Origin: Clostridioides difficile CD160
GTDB lineage: Bacteria; Bacillota; Clostridia; Peptostreptococcales; Peptostreptococcaceae
Reading direction: 5' to 3'
Length of the DNA stretch: 47,084 bases
Assembly (NCBI RefSeq): GCF_000449425.2
Contig: NZ_AVHW01000050.1
Location: 1-47,084 of the forward strand
Shown here piece by piece: positions 1 to 8,978 of this stretch (position 1 is the first letter of the stretch; each line of letters opens with the position of its first letter). Under the pieces are notes generated by a model. The model searched no databases. It saw nothing but the letters and a program-made list of their open reading frames with translations, and was not told the DNA's origin. A program made the position numbers and the translations under genes.

Positions 1-177
1 GTAGGTAAATTATTTGCAAGTTCACAAATATGCAATAAATGTGGGTATAAAAACGAGGAAATGAAGAATTTAAGTATAAGAGAATGGATTTGTCCTTGTT
101 GTAATGAAACTCATGATAGAGATATAAATGCAAGTATAAATATATTAAAAGAAGGATTAAGACTAATAACAGTTTAA
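1..177 (+). CDS. tnpB: TnpB (IS605/IStron RNA-guided nuclease), C-terminal end
   Basis: The last 58 codons of a TnpB protein; the gene begins before the window. Two CxxC pairs (CNKC and CPCC) form the zinc ribbon inserted in the RuvC nuclease domain, and [11 protein letters not shown] carries the final RuvC aspartate. TnpB is the ancestor-type RNA-guided DNA nuclease of IS200/IS605 elements: with an omega RNA made from the element's right end it cuts targets next to the insertion motif and so keeps the transposon in place. The reading frame ends at TAA 175-177 and is followed directly by the right-end RNA scaffold. The hairpin loop of that right end matches the IStron left end at 46.66 kb, so this is probably the tail of a related IStron. 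Confidence 0.9.
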   Translation, partial: VGKLFASSQICNKCGYKNEEMKNLSIREWICPCCNETHDRDINASINILKEGLRLITV

Positions 178-303
178 AATAGATAACGTATGTAAGAACC
201 GTAGGAACTACGGGGATAGCCTGTGGAGAATTAGTAAGACATATTTTAGTATGCAAAATTCTATGAAGCAGGAACCCTGTGACTTTAGTCATGGGAGGTT
301 CAG
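178..303 (+). ncRNA. IS605/IStron right end; omega RNA scaffold
   Basis: A noncoding, relatively GC-rich structured stretch after tnpB. Visible hairpins are GAACCGTAG/CTACGG near 197-215 and, at the extreme end, a stem around 275-300 with GACTTTAGTC (281-290) at its tip. The same ten bases form the hairpin tip of the IStron left end at 46661-46670. In IS605 elements this region is both the TnpA-recognised right-end hairpin and the 3' part of the TnpB guide RNA, whose guide is taken from the flanking DNA. The exact right boundary is inferred to lie between about 299 and 306. Confidence 0.7.
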
Positions 304-306
304 GAA

Positions 307-1635
307 ATGCAGATTGGTTCTAAAGGAGACTTAATTGTTAGCGTGCTTCATGAAAACAAGCTTGGTCTTATGTTCACTATGTTAACAATATCTTTTGGAC
401 TATTTGGTTTAATTGCAAGTATTATTTTATTTTTTTTGAAAAGTGACCTAACACGTCAGATTTTTTTATTATCATGGTTTGCTATAGCTGGAGGAATTTG
501 GTGTCTAGCAGATTTTAATGTGCTAACCTTTATCATTCAATCTCCAACTCTGGTTAGTATTTTGGAGTTACTGACACAATTTTTTCTTCCTACTTTCTAC
601 ATTCTATATCTAGCTACTTACTTAACTGGATGGAGATTGAAAGTTATAAATATAGGTGCATATGGGCTAATGACTAGCATATTACTTTGTGTTATTCTCC
701 AAGTATTACGAATATATGATTTACATGAATTCCTTATAGTGCAAAATATGATTTGTATTTTAATTGTACTACTTGGTATAGGATGTCTAGTTATAGAAAT
801 TGTATTACATAGAGATATTGATGCCAAAATAGCACTGTTTGAATACTTACCAGTAGTTATTGGTGGTATTATGGAAATAGTAAACTATTATACTATATAT
901 ATTCAAGATTTACCTTTTTTTTGTGTAGGTTTTTTAACTACTATTGTATTTCAAATTGGACATATTATGTTTTCTATAAAAAGAAAAGAGAAACTTCAAA
1001 AGAAATTGGAGAATGAATTGATGGAAAATCGGATTTCTATAATGCTTAGTCAAATACAACCACATTTTTTGTATAATGCACTTAATACTATTCAGTATTT
1101 GTGTAAACATGATTCTAATAGGGCATGTGAAGCAATAGAGAAATTTTCTTCTTATCTCCGTGGAAATATGGATTCTCTTACACAAAAAAAATTAATTCCA
1201 TTTGATAAGGAATTATCTCATTTAAAAAATTATTTATGTATAGAGTTATTACGTTTTGGAGAGCGTATAAAAATTAAGTATGAACTCCTTGCTACAGATT
1301 TTTCTATTCCTGTTCTCACCATACAACCAATTGTTGAAAATGCAATACGACATGGCATTACAAAGAAGAAAGAAGGAGGAACAATCGTAGTATCAACTTT
1401 AAAAGATAAAGAAAATATTTATATTATTATAAAAGATGATGGGGTAGGATTTAAAGCACTCGAAAAAATGAATGATGGAAAAAGTCATGTTGGGATTAAA
1501 AATGTAAAAAGGCGATTAAAGACACAGTGTAATGGAAGTTTAACTATAGAAAGTTGTATAGGAAAAGGGACAATAGTGACAATAATCATACCTATTGGAA
1601 AGGAGTCAATTTATGAATATAATTGTTGTAGATGA
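307..1635 (+). CDS. LytS/YehU-type sensor histidine kinase
   Basis: A 442-residue membrane sensor kinase. Residues about 20-225 contain six to seven hydrophobic segments with no recognisable ligand domain. They are followed by a short coiled coil and a His_kinase (PF06580-type) domain with QPHFLYN (phospho-acceptor H253). The ATPase domain has PIVENAIRHG (N345), DDGVGF and a GIKNV G2-like box. It overlaps the response regulator gene by 23 bases, so the two form a two-component system. The ATG lies a few bases beyond the mobile element's right end, and GGGAGG at 293-298 inside the element is the only good ribosome binding site. The native N-terminus may therefore have been altered by the insertion. 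Confidence 0.88.
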   Translation: MQIGSKGDLIVSVLHENKLGLMFTMLTISFGLFGLIASIILFFLKSDLTRQIFLLSWFAIAGGIWCLADFNVLTFIIQSPTLVSILELLTQFFLPTFYILYLATYLTGWRLKVINIGAYGLMTSILLCVILQVLRIYDLHEFLIVQNMICILIVLLGIGCLVIEIVLHRDIDAKIALFEYLPVVIGGIMEIVNYYTIYIQDLPFFCVGFLTTIVFQIGHIMFSIKRKEKLQKKLENELMENRISIMLSQIQPHFLYNALNTIQYLCKHDSNRACEAIEKFSSYLRGNMDSLTQKKLIPFDKELSHLKNYLCIELLRFGERIKIKYELLATDFSIPVLTIQPIVENAIRHGITKKKEGGTIVVSTLKDKENIYIIIKDDGVGFKALEKMNDGKSHVGIKNVKRRLKTQCNGSLTIESCIGKGTIVTIIIPIGKESIYEYNCCR

Positions 1636-2428
1636 TGAGCCAATTGCTCTTAAGAATATGAATGAAAAGTTGGAAAATATTTCTGGGATTGAAGGAATTA
1701 CTCTTTTTGATGAACCTCAATCTGCATTAGATTACTTAAAAGAACATCATGTAGATATTGCATTTCTTGATATTGAGATGTATGGCATGAATGGGTTAGA
1801 GTTTGCACTACTAGCTAAAGATATTTTGCCAAATATAAATATTATATTTGTAACTGGTTACTCAGAATATGCAGTAGATGCTTTTTCAATACATGCTAGT
1901 GGCTATCTTCTTAAGCCTGTAACAGTAGAAAGAATAAAGAAAGAAATAGAAAATTTACGTACACCCATTACTTTGAAATCAAAAAATAGTGTTTTTATTC
2001 ATACATTTGGCAATTTTGAGGTATTTGTAGATAAAAAACCCTTAATATTTACTAGAGCAAAATCAAAAGAATTACTTGCTTATTTAGTAGATAGAAAAGG
2101 AGCAAGTGCAACTATAGCTGAAATAGCAGCAGTACTTTGGGAAGATAAGGAATATAACCGCTCGTTACAAAATCAAACACAAACAGTAATATCAAATATG
2201 ATGAAAACTATGAAAGATGCAAAGATTGAACATATAATAATTAAAAAATGGAATAGTATAGCAGTAGATATTACAGAATTTGAATGCGATTATTACAATA
2301 TGTTGAGATGGGATATGATGGCAGTTAATACATATGCTGGAGAGTATATGACAAATTATAGTTGGGCAGAACTGACTACAGGAATGTTATATCAAAAAAC
2401 TTTTAATCAGTGTTATTGTGAAAGATAA
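1613..2428 (+). CDS. Response regulator with SARP-like winged-helix output
   Basis: 271 residues, started at ATG 1613, eight bases after AAGGAG; an upstream in-frame ATG at 1595 has no such site. The N-terminal receiver domain has the acidic pocket VVDDEP and phospho-acceptor D53 in FLDIEM. After a linker, residues about 125-220 form an OmpR/SARP-type winged helix (HTFGNFEVFVDKKPLIF, then ELLAYLVDRKG and ISNMMKTMK), followed by a short tail resembling the start of a BTAD domain. SARP-type regulators bind direct repeats spaced 11 bp, and such a repeat occurs 50 bp downstream of this gene, before the GGDEF gene. It is the partner of the overlapping sensor kinase. Confidence 0.87.
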   Translation: MNIIVVDDEPIALKNMNEKLENISGIEGITLFDEPQSALDYLKEHHVDIAFLDIEMYGMNGLEFALLAKDILPNINIIFVTGYSEYAVDAFSIHASGYLLKPVTVERIKKEIENLRTPITLKSKNSVFIHTFGNFEVFVDKKPLIFTRAKSKELLAYLVDRKGASATIAEIAAVLWEDKEYNRSLQNQTQTVISNMMKTMKDAKIEHIIIKKWNSIAVDITEFECDYYNMLRWDMMAVNTYAGEYMTNYSWAELTTGMLYQKTFNQCYCER

Positions 2429-2478
2429 ATAATTTATTGTGAAAAAATATAAATCTTTTTAGAATTTTAATTTTAATG

Positions 2479-2510
2479 ATGTGCTTTAGATGTGCTTTAT
2501 CTATTATATT
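2479..2510 (+). promoter_or_regulatory. 11-bp-spaced direct repeat and -10 box before the GGDEF gene
   Basis: The 313-base gap between the response regulator and the cyclase holds two exact copies of ATGTGCTTTA at 2479-2488 and 2490-2499, starts 11 bp apart, with a TATATT -10-like box at 2505-2510. This is the geometry known for SARP and OmpR-family activators. Near the end of the gap is a four-codon reading frame (ATG 2706, MKPK) with a GAAGGTG ribosome site. The rest of the gap shows only AT-rich sequence and no recognisable riboswitch. The link to the upstream regulator is inferred. Confidence 0.5.
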
Positions 2511-2741
2511 AATATATATTGATAATAAAACTCATATAATTCATTTATATTAGTAGAATGATTTGAGTGTTTTAACATATATTTTTAGATGATGTATCTG
2601 TATATTACTGTTGTTTTAGAAAAAGTAATAGATTAATATAAAAAATTTAAAGTTTTAAAGAGTTTACTACTTGAAATAATTATATTTAAAGAAGGTGAAA
2701 ATACAATGAAGCCAAAATGAGGGTTAAAGAGGGAAGATATT

Positions 2742-5081
2742 ATGAAAAAAAATACACTTTTACATACAAATGCTATTGTTTGTATTATTATTACTCTTGG
2801 TTTTGTAGCTACTTCTGTAATTGGCTACCAATCTAATACCAATATTTTTAAAAATGATATTGAGCATGTATCTACATTGGCCGCTGAAGGTATTTATTAT
2901 CAGATAGATAAACTCCTTTCAGAACCTATAAATGTATCTCTTACCATGGCAAATGATAGCTTACTGAAAAACTTTTTAGATGGAGAGAAAGAACATATAA
3001 ATGATGAGGAATTTATTTATAAGTTACAAGATTACTTAAATGCATACAGAAATAAATACTCATATGATTCTGTTTTTCTAGTATCAACCAAAACGAATAA
3101 TTATTATCATTTTAATGGGCTTGATAGAAATCTTAGTGTTAAGAATTCAGAAAATCAATGGTATTATAATTTCTTAAAGAATAATGATGAATATTCATTA
3201 AATGTTGATAATGATGAAGCAAGTAATAACAGTATTACAGTATTTGTAAACTGTAAGATAAAAGATGATGATGGGTCAACTATGGGAATTATAGGCGTTG
3301 GATTAAAGGTTAATTCATTACAAAGCTTGCTTAAAGAATATGATGACAAATTTGATGTTGTAGCATGTTTAATTGATGATAAAGGCGTTGTACAATTAAC
3401 ATCAGACAAAACTGGTTATGAGCATATAAATTTCTTTGAAAATTCTAGTAGTGATTTATCTGATTCAAAAAACTTAATATTAAACAATAAAAAAGAGCAA
3501 AGGAGTTTTTGGCATTCATCTGCAAAATCAAAAACTTACATTGTATATCAATATATACCCAGTTTAAAATGGCACCTTGTTTTAGAAAATGATTTGACTA
3601 TAATGAGTAAGCAACTTCAAACACAATTTCTAAAAGGAATTGCAGTTATAATTTTGATTATAATATTTGTGCTTTTTACAATTACACGTGTCCTTAAGAA
3701 GTATAAAAGTCAAATTATGAAGCTTAGTGTTTCACAGAAATTAGAATATCAAAAGATGCTAAGTCAATCTACTGACGAACTTTATGAAAATATTTTTGAG
3801 ATTGATGTTACTAATAATAGAGCTGGCTGTGAAGATTCAAATAGATATTTTCATGAGTTTGGTTTAGGGCTTGATACACCATATGATGAAGCACTACATA
3901 CAATTGCTAAAGAACAAATCAAAGAAGAGTATGCACAGGATTACTTAGATACATTCTTACCAGAAAATGTTATTAAGTGTTATAATAGCGGAATTAATAA
4001 TATGAGCTATGATTTTTTAATTAAGACCGATGAGAAAAATTATCACTGGATTAGAATTAATGCACGAATTTTCTTTTGGACATCAGATGAATCTGTTCGT
4101 ATGATATCTTATCGTAAAAATATAGACGAAGAGAAAAATAGAGAATTGTTGCTCCTTGAACGTTCACAACGCGATTCTCTTACTGGACTTTACAATAAGG
4201 GTGTAATAGAAGAATTTATTAGCTCATTTTTAGAAAACAAAAATAATCAAGATTCAGAACATGTTTTTCTAATATTTGATATTGATGATTTTAAAAATGT
4301 AAATGATAAGTATGGCCATGCATTTGGAGATTTTGTTATAAGTGAGTTTGCATTGGAATTGAAATCTCAATTTCGTGAGGATGATATTGTAGGTCGTATT
4401 GGTGGAGATGAGTTTGTAGTATTGATAAAAAACTTTAGCACTAATAACTATGTACTTATAGAGAAATTAGAGCGTTTTTGCTCTAAAATTAATCAAAAAA
4501 GATTTGCTGGGCACATGGATTTTTCTATTACATGTAGTATTGGTGTAGCAATGTATCCTGAACATGGTTATGTATATTCTGAGTTATATGAAAAAGCAGA
4601 CCAAGCACTTTATTATGCAAAAAGTCATGGGAAAAATTCTTATCATGTATTCTCAGATGATTCTATTGATAGTATGTCATTTCACATAGACCCTAGAGAT
4701 GTAAAGGTATTATTAGAAATGGCTACTGATGGTGTTGTCAAATTTGCATGCATGGAAAATTTAAAATTACTTTATTTTAATCAAAAGATGCTTGAATTCA
4801 CTGGATATTCTGCACAATCTGTTTCATCTAAAGACTTTAATGTTCTTTCACCAGTATTACAAGATGATTTGCAAATAGTAATCGATACATTGGAAGAAGC
4901 AATTTCTAAAAGAGAAACTTTTGAAGTAGTTTTCCGTTTTTGCCATACAGATGGTCATATTTTTCCTGTAAGAATGCAAGGTAAGTTTGTGAACGAGTTA
5001 TATCAAAATCGTTATCCTGTTTTTTATGCGATTTATACAGATATATCAAGTCTTAATCTTATATCAGAAGATAAAAATTGA
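2742..5081 (+). CDS. Membrane diguanylate cyclase: Cache sensor, GGDEF, PAS
   Basis: 779 residues. A transmembrane helix (about 10-28), an extracytoplasmic dCache-like sensor domain and a second helix (about 295-318) place the ligand domain outside the cell. A degenerate PAS-like segment follows, then a GGDEF domain with the intact active-site motif GGDEF (residues 554-558). REDD just upstream fits the RxxD product-inhibition site. The C-terminus (about 655-770) is a PAS domain. The expected activity is synthesis of cyclic di-GMP from two GTP, which in C. difficile controls motility, toxin and adhesin genes. It lies downstream of a two-component system and probably reports to the same signal. 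No EAL domain is present. Confidence 0.9.
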   Translation: MKKNTLLHTNAIVCIIITLGFVATSVIGYQSNTNIFKNDIEHVSTLAAEGIYYQIDKLLSEPINVSLTMANDSLLKNFLDGEKEHINDEEFIYKLQDYLNAYRNKYSYDSVFLVSTKTNNYYHFNGLDRNLSVKNSENQWYYNFLKNNDEYSLNVDNDEASNNSITVFVNCKIKDDDGSTMGIIGVGLKVNSLQSLLKEYDDKFDVVACLIDDKGVVQLTSDKTGYEHINFFENSSSDLSDSKNLILNNKKEQRSFWHSSAKSKTYIVYQYIPSLKWHLVLENDLTIMSKQLQTQFLKGIAVIILIIIFVLFTITRVLKKYKSQIMKLSVSQKLEYQKMLSQSTDELYENIFEIDVTNNRAGCEDSNRYFHEFGLGLDTPYDEALHTIAKEQIKEEYAQDYLDTFLPENVIKCYNSGINNMSYDFLIKTDEKNYHWIRINARIFFWTSDESVRMISYRKNIDEEKNRELLLLERSQRDSLTGLYNKGVIEEFISSFLENKNNQDSEHVFLIFDIDDFKNVNDKYGHAFGDFVISEFALELKSQFREDDIVGRIGGDEFVVLIKNFSTNNYVLIEKLERFCSKINQKRFAGHMDFSITCSIGVAMYPEHGYVYSELYEKADQALYYAKSHGKNSYHVFSDDSIDSMSFHIDPRDVKVLLEMATDGVVKFACMENLKLLYFNQKMLEFTGYSAQSVSSKDFNVLSPVLQDDLQIVIDTLEEAISKRETFEVVFRFCHTDGHIFPVRMQGKFVNELYQNRYPVFYAIYTDISSLNLISEDKN

Positions 5082-5141
5082 ATATCACAGTAAAATATAA
5101 AATTTAATATAATAGTAGCCATATGTAACTACTATAAATAA

Positions 5142-5177
5142 AACCTGCTAATAAAATAGATTGTTTTTTAGCAGGTT
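5142..5177 (+). terminator. Rho-independent terminator after the GGDEF gene
   Basis: Perfect ten-base stem AACCTGCTAA (5142-5151) and TTAGCAGGTT (5168-5177) followed by a T-rich stretch. Confidence 0.8.
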
Positions 5178-5347
5178 CTTAAATTTTTTATGCTAAACTT
5201 CTGTGTTCATAGACGATAAAATTAGCTATTTTAAAGATTTTACCTATTATTTTAAAAATTAATTATGAAATTTATCAATTTGTTATTTACAAAAAATATT
5301 TTATAACAATAAATATTTATATTTATTGTAGATTTTCTTTAATAGTT

Positions 5348-5434
5348 TTGTATTTATTTGTATTTATTTTGAATTTATTTACTAAATTTGCCTATAAAAA
5401 GTATATATAAAAATATAGTTCAAAATGGTATAAT
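5348..5434 (+). promoter_or_regulatory. AT tandem repeat and promoter of the helicase-like gene
   Basis: The 380-base gap before the gene at 5462 contains the terminator above, an AT-rich stretch, and three near-identical 10-11 base units (TTGTATTTAT at 5348, 5358 and TTGAATTTATT at 5369) in helical phase, which may bend DNA. TATAAT at 5429-5434 is a good -10 box; no convincing -35 box is visible. Nothing else is recognisable in the gap. Confidence 0.45.
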
Positions 5435-5461
5435 TAAGTATAACAGAAGGAGGTAATGTAA

Positions 5462-7243
5462 GTGAGCCAATACATAAATATAAACTCTCAGTTAGACGCC
5501 CTAAAATTGAAGGAATTCGAGAAACTATTTTACGAAGATATCAATGAGGACGTTAAAGTAGTGCCAAAAGTTACTCCTTTTAAAGGAATAAATACTGATT
5601 TGTTGTATGTTAAAGATGGAAAAATTTTATTTATAAAATTTATGGATACAACAGAAGATATATTTTTTATTTTGGAAGAAGAGTTACTTGAAGTTATGAA
5701 TGAGGAATATGAGCTTTTGAAACTAAAAATGGGACAAAAGAATAGAAATATAAGCTATAATTACGTTTACATTATGCCATATGTTGAAGTAGAAGAAGCA
5801 TATGAGTTTGGAGAATTTGTTAATAATAATATAATAGATAAAAATAAGCTTCAGGATATAATGAATAAAGGTTCACTAGAGGAATATCTTAGTGAAAAAA
5901 ATGATGAAATAAATTTAAATTTATTTTTATTAGATATATGTTCAGAGTACTATATAATAAATGATAAACTACATCTAAATGAAAAATTTAAAAAGATTTC
6001 TTTCTATAATGATGACTATAAGTATACAGCAACTATGATGGAAGAGGTTCAAATTAAAGATGCTATTTCTATTAAATACGGGAATACACTTATTGAAGGT
6101 GGTTCCGGTATAGGAAAGACAGCAATTATGCTTTCAAGAGCTATAAAACTAGCGAAAGTATATCCACATCATAAATTAATCATATTTACACATACAAAGC
6201 AATTATGCAATGAGCTTCGAGAAAGAATAGAGCTATTGTATAAAGATAATAATAATTTAGAAGTCCATACATTTAGTTCTTTTATATTTAAACTCGCTAA
6301 AAAATACAACCTAATTGTAGACTATAACATGTTAAAAAATGATTATGAAAAAACTTTTAATAATCTAGTAAAACAAGCACAGAACATTATAAAAAATAAA
6401 AATATGTTCAAAGCTATTTTTGTTGATGAAGCAGAAAGCTTTTTAGATTATGAGATAGATTTTATAAGAGAGTTTTTATATAAAACAAAATTTATATTTA
6501 ATGTATGTTCTTGTAATTCTTTGAATATCTCTAATAGATTAAATATATTTAAAACCTTATATAGCAGTATAGAGTTTGATGATAAGATTATTCTAAGTAA
6601 AAATTATAGACAAGCCAAAGAGATTGTCGATTTTACGAATAAATTTTCAAATAATTCTAACTCATATATTAATGAATTAAGGCCAAGTACAAAGTTTAAT
6701 ACTTTTTTTAATACTGAAGCACTTAGAAGTGGTAATAAGTCTGTTGATATAATAAAGGTAAGTGACCTTGATGACCAAATAAGTTCTGTAATATGGGAAA
6801 TTGAGTACTTAATAAGTAAAAAAGGTCTTGATTATTCTGAAGTTGCTATTGTATATCCTTACAATAAGAAAAAATTAAAAAGTGGAAAAACTATTTACTT
6901 CCAATACATGCTAAAAAAAGCATTGGAAGAAGCAAAAATTCCTTATATATGTGCAGAAGATAACCTAACAAATATAAGTAAGAAGGTAGGAACTACAATA
7001 GCAAATATATATTCTATAAAGAATTTAGAATATAAAGCAGTGATAATATGTGAGTTAGAAATGTTATATAATCAAACTATAAATGATACAGAGCAAGATT
7101 ACCAAGTAAATGACTTTGTAGGAGATTTGAATAAGGTTTATTTAGCTATGAGTAGAGCAACTGATTATTTAAGCATAGTAACGACTTTTAATGAAGATGC
7201 AAGTGATATAATAAGAATTATCACAGAATCAAAAGAGAGCTAG
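5462..7243 (+). CDS. UvrD/Rep-like superfamily 1 helicase-related ATPase
   Basis: 593 residues from GTG 5462, after a strong AGAAGGAGG site. The first 190 residues are NERD/nuclease-like in character but not recognisable with confidence. Walker A is GGSGIGKT (213-220), Walker B is FVDEAES, LSKNYRQ resembles motif IV, and the C-terminal AMSRATDYLSIV resembles motif VI of UvrD-type helicases. It is shorter than a full UvrD (about 720 residues) and the 2B region seems reduced. It could act in DNA repair or as a stand-alone accessory ATPase; no partner gene flanks it. Substrate unknown. Confidence 0.65.
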   Translation: MSQYININSQLDALKLKEFEKLFYEDINEDVKVVPKVTPFKGINTDLLYVKDGKILFIKFMDTTEDIFFILEEELLEVMNEEYELLKLKMGQKNRNISYNYVYIMPYVEVEEAYEFGEFVNNNIIDKNKLQDIMNKGSLEEYLSEKNDEINLNLFLLDICSEYYIINDKLHLNEKFKKISFYNDDYKYTATMMEEVQIKDAISIKYGNTLIEGGSGIGKTAIMLSRAIKLAKVYPHHKLIIFTHTKQLCNELRERIELLYKDNNNLEVHTFSSFIFKLAKKYNLIVDYNMLKNDYEKTFNNLVKQAQNIIKNKNMFKAIFVDEAESFLDYEIDFIREFLYKTKFIFNVCSCNSLNISNRLNIFKTLYSSIEFDDKIILSKNYRQAKEIVDFTNKFSNNSNSYINELRPSTKFNTFFNTEALRSGNKSVDIIKVSDLDDQISSVIWEIEYLISKKGLDYSEVAIVYPYNKKKLKSGKTIYFQYMLKKALEEAKIPYICAEDNLTNISKKVGTTIANIYSIKNLEYKAVIICELEMLYNQTINDTEQDYQVNDFVGDLNKVYLAMSRATDYLSIVTTFNEDASDIIRIITESKES

Positions 7244-7277
7244 TAAAAGAATGTATTTTTTATATAAGTAAATTAAA

Positions 7278-7320
7278 AGAGACTGAGATGTGTAAAATGA
7301 ATTTTACCAATCCAGTCTCT
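7278..7320. terminator. Bidirectional terminator between convergent genes
   Basis: Stem AGAGACTG (7278-7285) pairs with CAGTCTCT (7313-7320), flanked by A-rich and T-rich tracts, so it can serve both the helicase-like gene and the convergent lepB. Confidence 0.75.
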
Positions 7321-7327
7321 TATTTTT

Positions 7328-7858
7328 CTAATCTACTTTTCCAATATTATCAAAAGGTAATAGTCTTACCATAACCTTACCAAGAATTTCATCCTCATCA
7401 ACCATACCTACATCAGGAAATCTACTGTCATTACTGTTTTCTCTATTATCTCCCATTGCAAATAGCTTACCTTTTGGAACAACTGTATCTATATCTCCAG
7501 AAGTATAATTATTGTGTATATATGGTTCATTTAATAATTTTCCATTTACATATACCTTGGAGTTTGATATTTTTATACTGTCACCTTCAGTAGCTATAAC
7601 TCTTTTTATTAAGTCTTTTTTCTTTCCTGTATCTCCATCAACTAAATTGGTTTTAAAAACAACAATATCACCTTTCTCAGGTTTACCAACCTTGTAAGAT
7701 ATTCTATTTAAGATTAGATAGTCTTTATCGTCTAAAGTGGGATACATTGATTCTCCACTGACGATAGAAGGTCTTATAAATTGTAGAATTACAAATGCAA
7801 GTACAATAGCCATAGCTATTGACTTAGCCCAATCAAATATTTCTTTTTTAACACTCAT
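7328..7858 (-). CDS. lepB: Signal peptidase I
   Basis: 176 residues. The start at 7858 is chosen because AAGGAG lies nine bases upstream; an in-frame ATG 18 bases earlier overlaps that site. One N-terminal membrane helix (about 11-29) precedes the serine-lysine catalytic dyad: SGESMYPT gives S37 and IKRVIATEGD gives K85. GDNRENSNDSR is the conserved box E. It cleaves signal peptides from secreted proteins at the outer face of the membrane. Length and motifs match the short SipS-type enzymes of Firmicutes. It follows uppP after 39 bases with no terminator and is probably co-transcribed from the uppP promoter. Confidence 0.95.
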   Translation of the reverse strand: MSVKKEIFDWAKSIAMAIVLAFVILQFIRPSIVSGESMYPTLDDKDYLILNRISYKVGKPEKGDIVVFKTNLVDGDTGKKKDLIKRVIATEGDSIKISNSKVYVNGKLLNEPYIHNNYTSGDIDTVVPKGKLFAMGDNRENSNDSRFPDVGMVDEDEILGKVMVRLLPFDNIGKVD

Positions 7859-7897
7859 AACTTTTCTCCTTATCATTTGTCTTTAAATTAAAATAAA

Positions 7898-8722
7898 TTA
7901 GAATAGAAAGAAATAAGCAAGAACAATTATACCCAAGACTATTCTATAATAACCAAATACTTTGAAGTCATGTTTTTTGATATAGTCCATAAAAAATTTA
8001 ATAACTACAATTGAAACAATAAATGCTACTACAGAACCAACACCTAAAATAAGCCATTCAAATCCACTAAATCCAAATCCAGCTTTTAGAAGCTTCAATG
8101 CACTAGCTCCAAGCATTGTAGGGATAGCTAAGAAGAATGAAAATTCTGCTGCTACATATCTAGAAGCACCAAGCAACACTGCACCTATTATAGTTGAACC
8201 AGATCTAGATGTACCTGGTATAAGAGCTAGACATTGGAATAATCCTATACAAAGAGCTAACTTATATGTAACTTGCGAAAAATCTTTATACTTAGGTCTT
8301 TTATTTCTCTTTTCAAGCCCTATCATTATTATACCATACACAATAAGAGCAATAGCAACTACTGTTGAATTGAAGAATAATCTATCTATATCGTCTTCAA
8401 ACAGTATTCCAATAACTCCAGATGGTATAACTGCAATTATAACCTTAAGCCATAAGCGAACTGTTTCTTTTTTCTGTTTAATATTCTTTGAGCTATCAAA
8501 AGGGTTTAACTTTTTAAAAAATATAACAAGTACCGCTAATATTGAACCAAATTGAATTACAACCAAAAATGTACTTATAAATGTATCTGAAAAATTCAAT
8601 TTTATAAACTCATCAACTAATATCATATGCCCTGTACTACTTACTGGTAGCCATTCTGTGATTCCTTGAACTATTCCTAAAATGACTGCCTTAAAAACTT
8701 CAAGCAAACTAAATGTTTCCAA
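7898..8722 (-). CDS. uppP: Undecaprenyl-diphosphatase (BacA/UppP)
   Basis: 274 residues with about eight membrane helices. The TTG at 8722 is taken as start because GGAGGT sits eight bases before it. The two family motifs are intact: QGITEWLPVSSTGH near residue 20-33 and PGTSRSGST near 160-168. The enzyme dephosphorylates undecaprenyl pyrophosphate to recycle the lipid carrier of peptidoglycan synthesis; extra dosage gives bacitracin resistance. The promoter carries a palindrome matching three sites before the padR gene at 20.2 kb, which suggests envelope-stress control. It is followed by lepB in the same transcript. Confidence 0.95.
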   Translation of the reverse strand: METFSLLEVFKAVILGIVQGITEWLPVSSTGHMILVDEFIKLNFSDTFISTFLVVIQFGSILAVLVIFFKKLNPFDSSKNIKQKKETVRLWLKVIIAVIPSGVIGILFEDDIDRLFFNSTVVAIALIVYGIIMIGLEKRNKRPKYKDFSQVTYKLALCIGLFQCLALIPGTSRSGSTIIGAVLLGASRYVAAEFSFFLAIPTMLGASALKLLKAGFGFSGFEWLILGVGSVVAFIVSIVVIKFFMDYIKKHDFKVFGYYRIVLGIIVLAYFFLF

Positions 8723-8802
8723 ACCAAAATACCTCCAATACAAATTTATAGTAGCATATTTTATTCAGATTTTAACAAAAAAATGCCACCTTTTACTAAC
8801 TT

Positions 8803-8831
8803 ATAATACCATAGTACTGTGTAGTGCACAA
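8803..8831 (-). promoter_or_regulatory. uppP promoter with PadR-type operator in its spacer
   Basis: On the minus strand, -35 TTGTGC (8826-8831) and -10 TATTAT (8803-8808) are separated by exactly 17 bases. The spacer holds ATAGTACTGTGT (8811-8822), the same near-palindrome (ACAyAGTACTrTGT) that occurs at 20168 and, with variation, at 20207 and 20224 before padR. Occupancy would block RNA polymerase. Confidence 0.65.
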
Positions 8832-8978
8832 TGGAAGATTGATATTTTCATAAAACCTTCATAATTTAACAAAGTGAAGTTAAAACCTATCTATTGAATA
8901 AGGGGTATATTTGAAGGGGAAATATATGGTATAGTAAAAGTATAACCATTTTATTTTATGAGAAGGAAAGGAGTTATT

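Noticed and set aside
2429..2741. c-di-GMP riboswitch before the GGDEF gene
   Set aside because: The gap is almost purely A/T, with no GEMM-like paired stems or tetraloop-receptor sequence.
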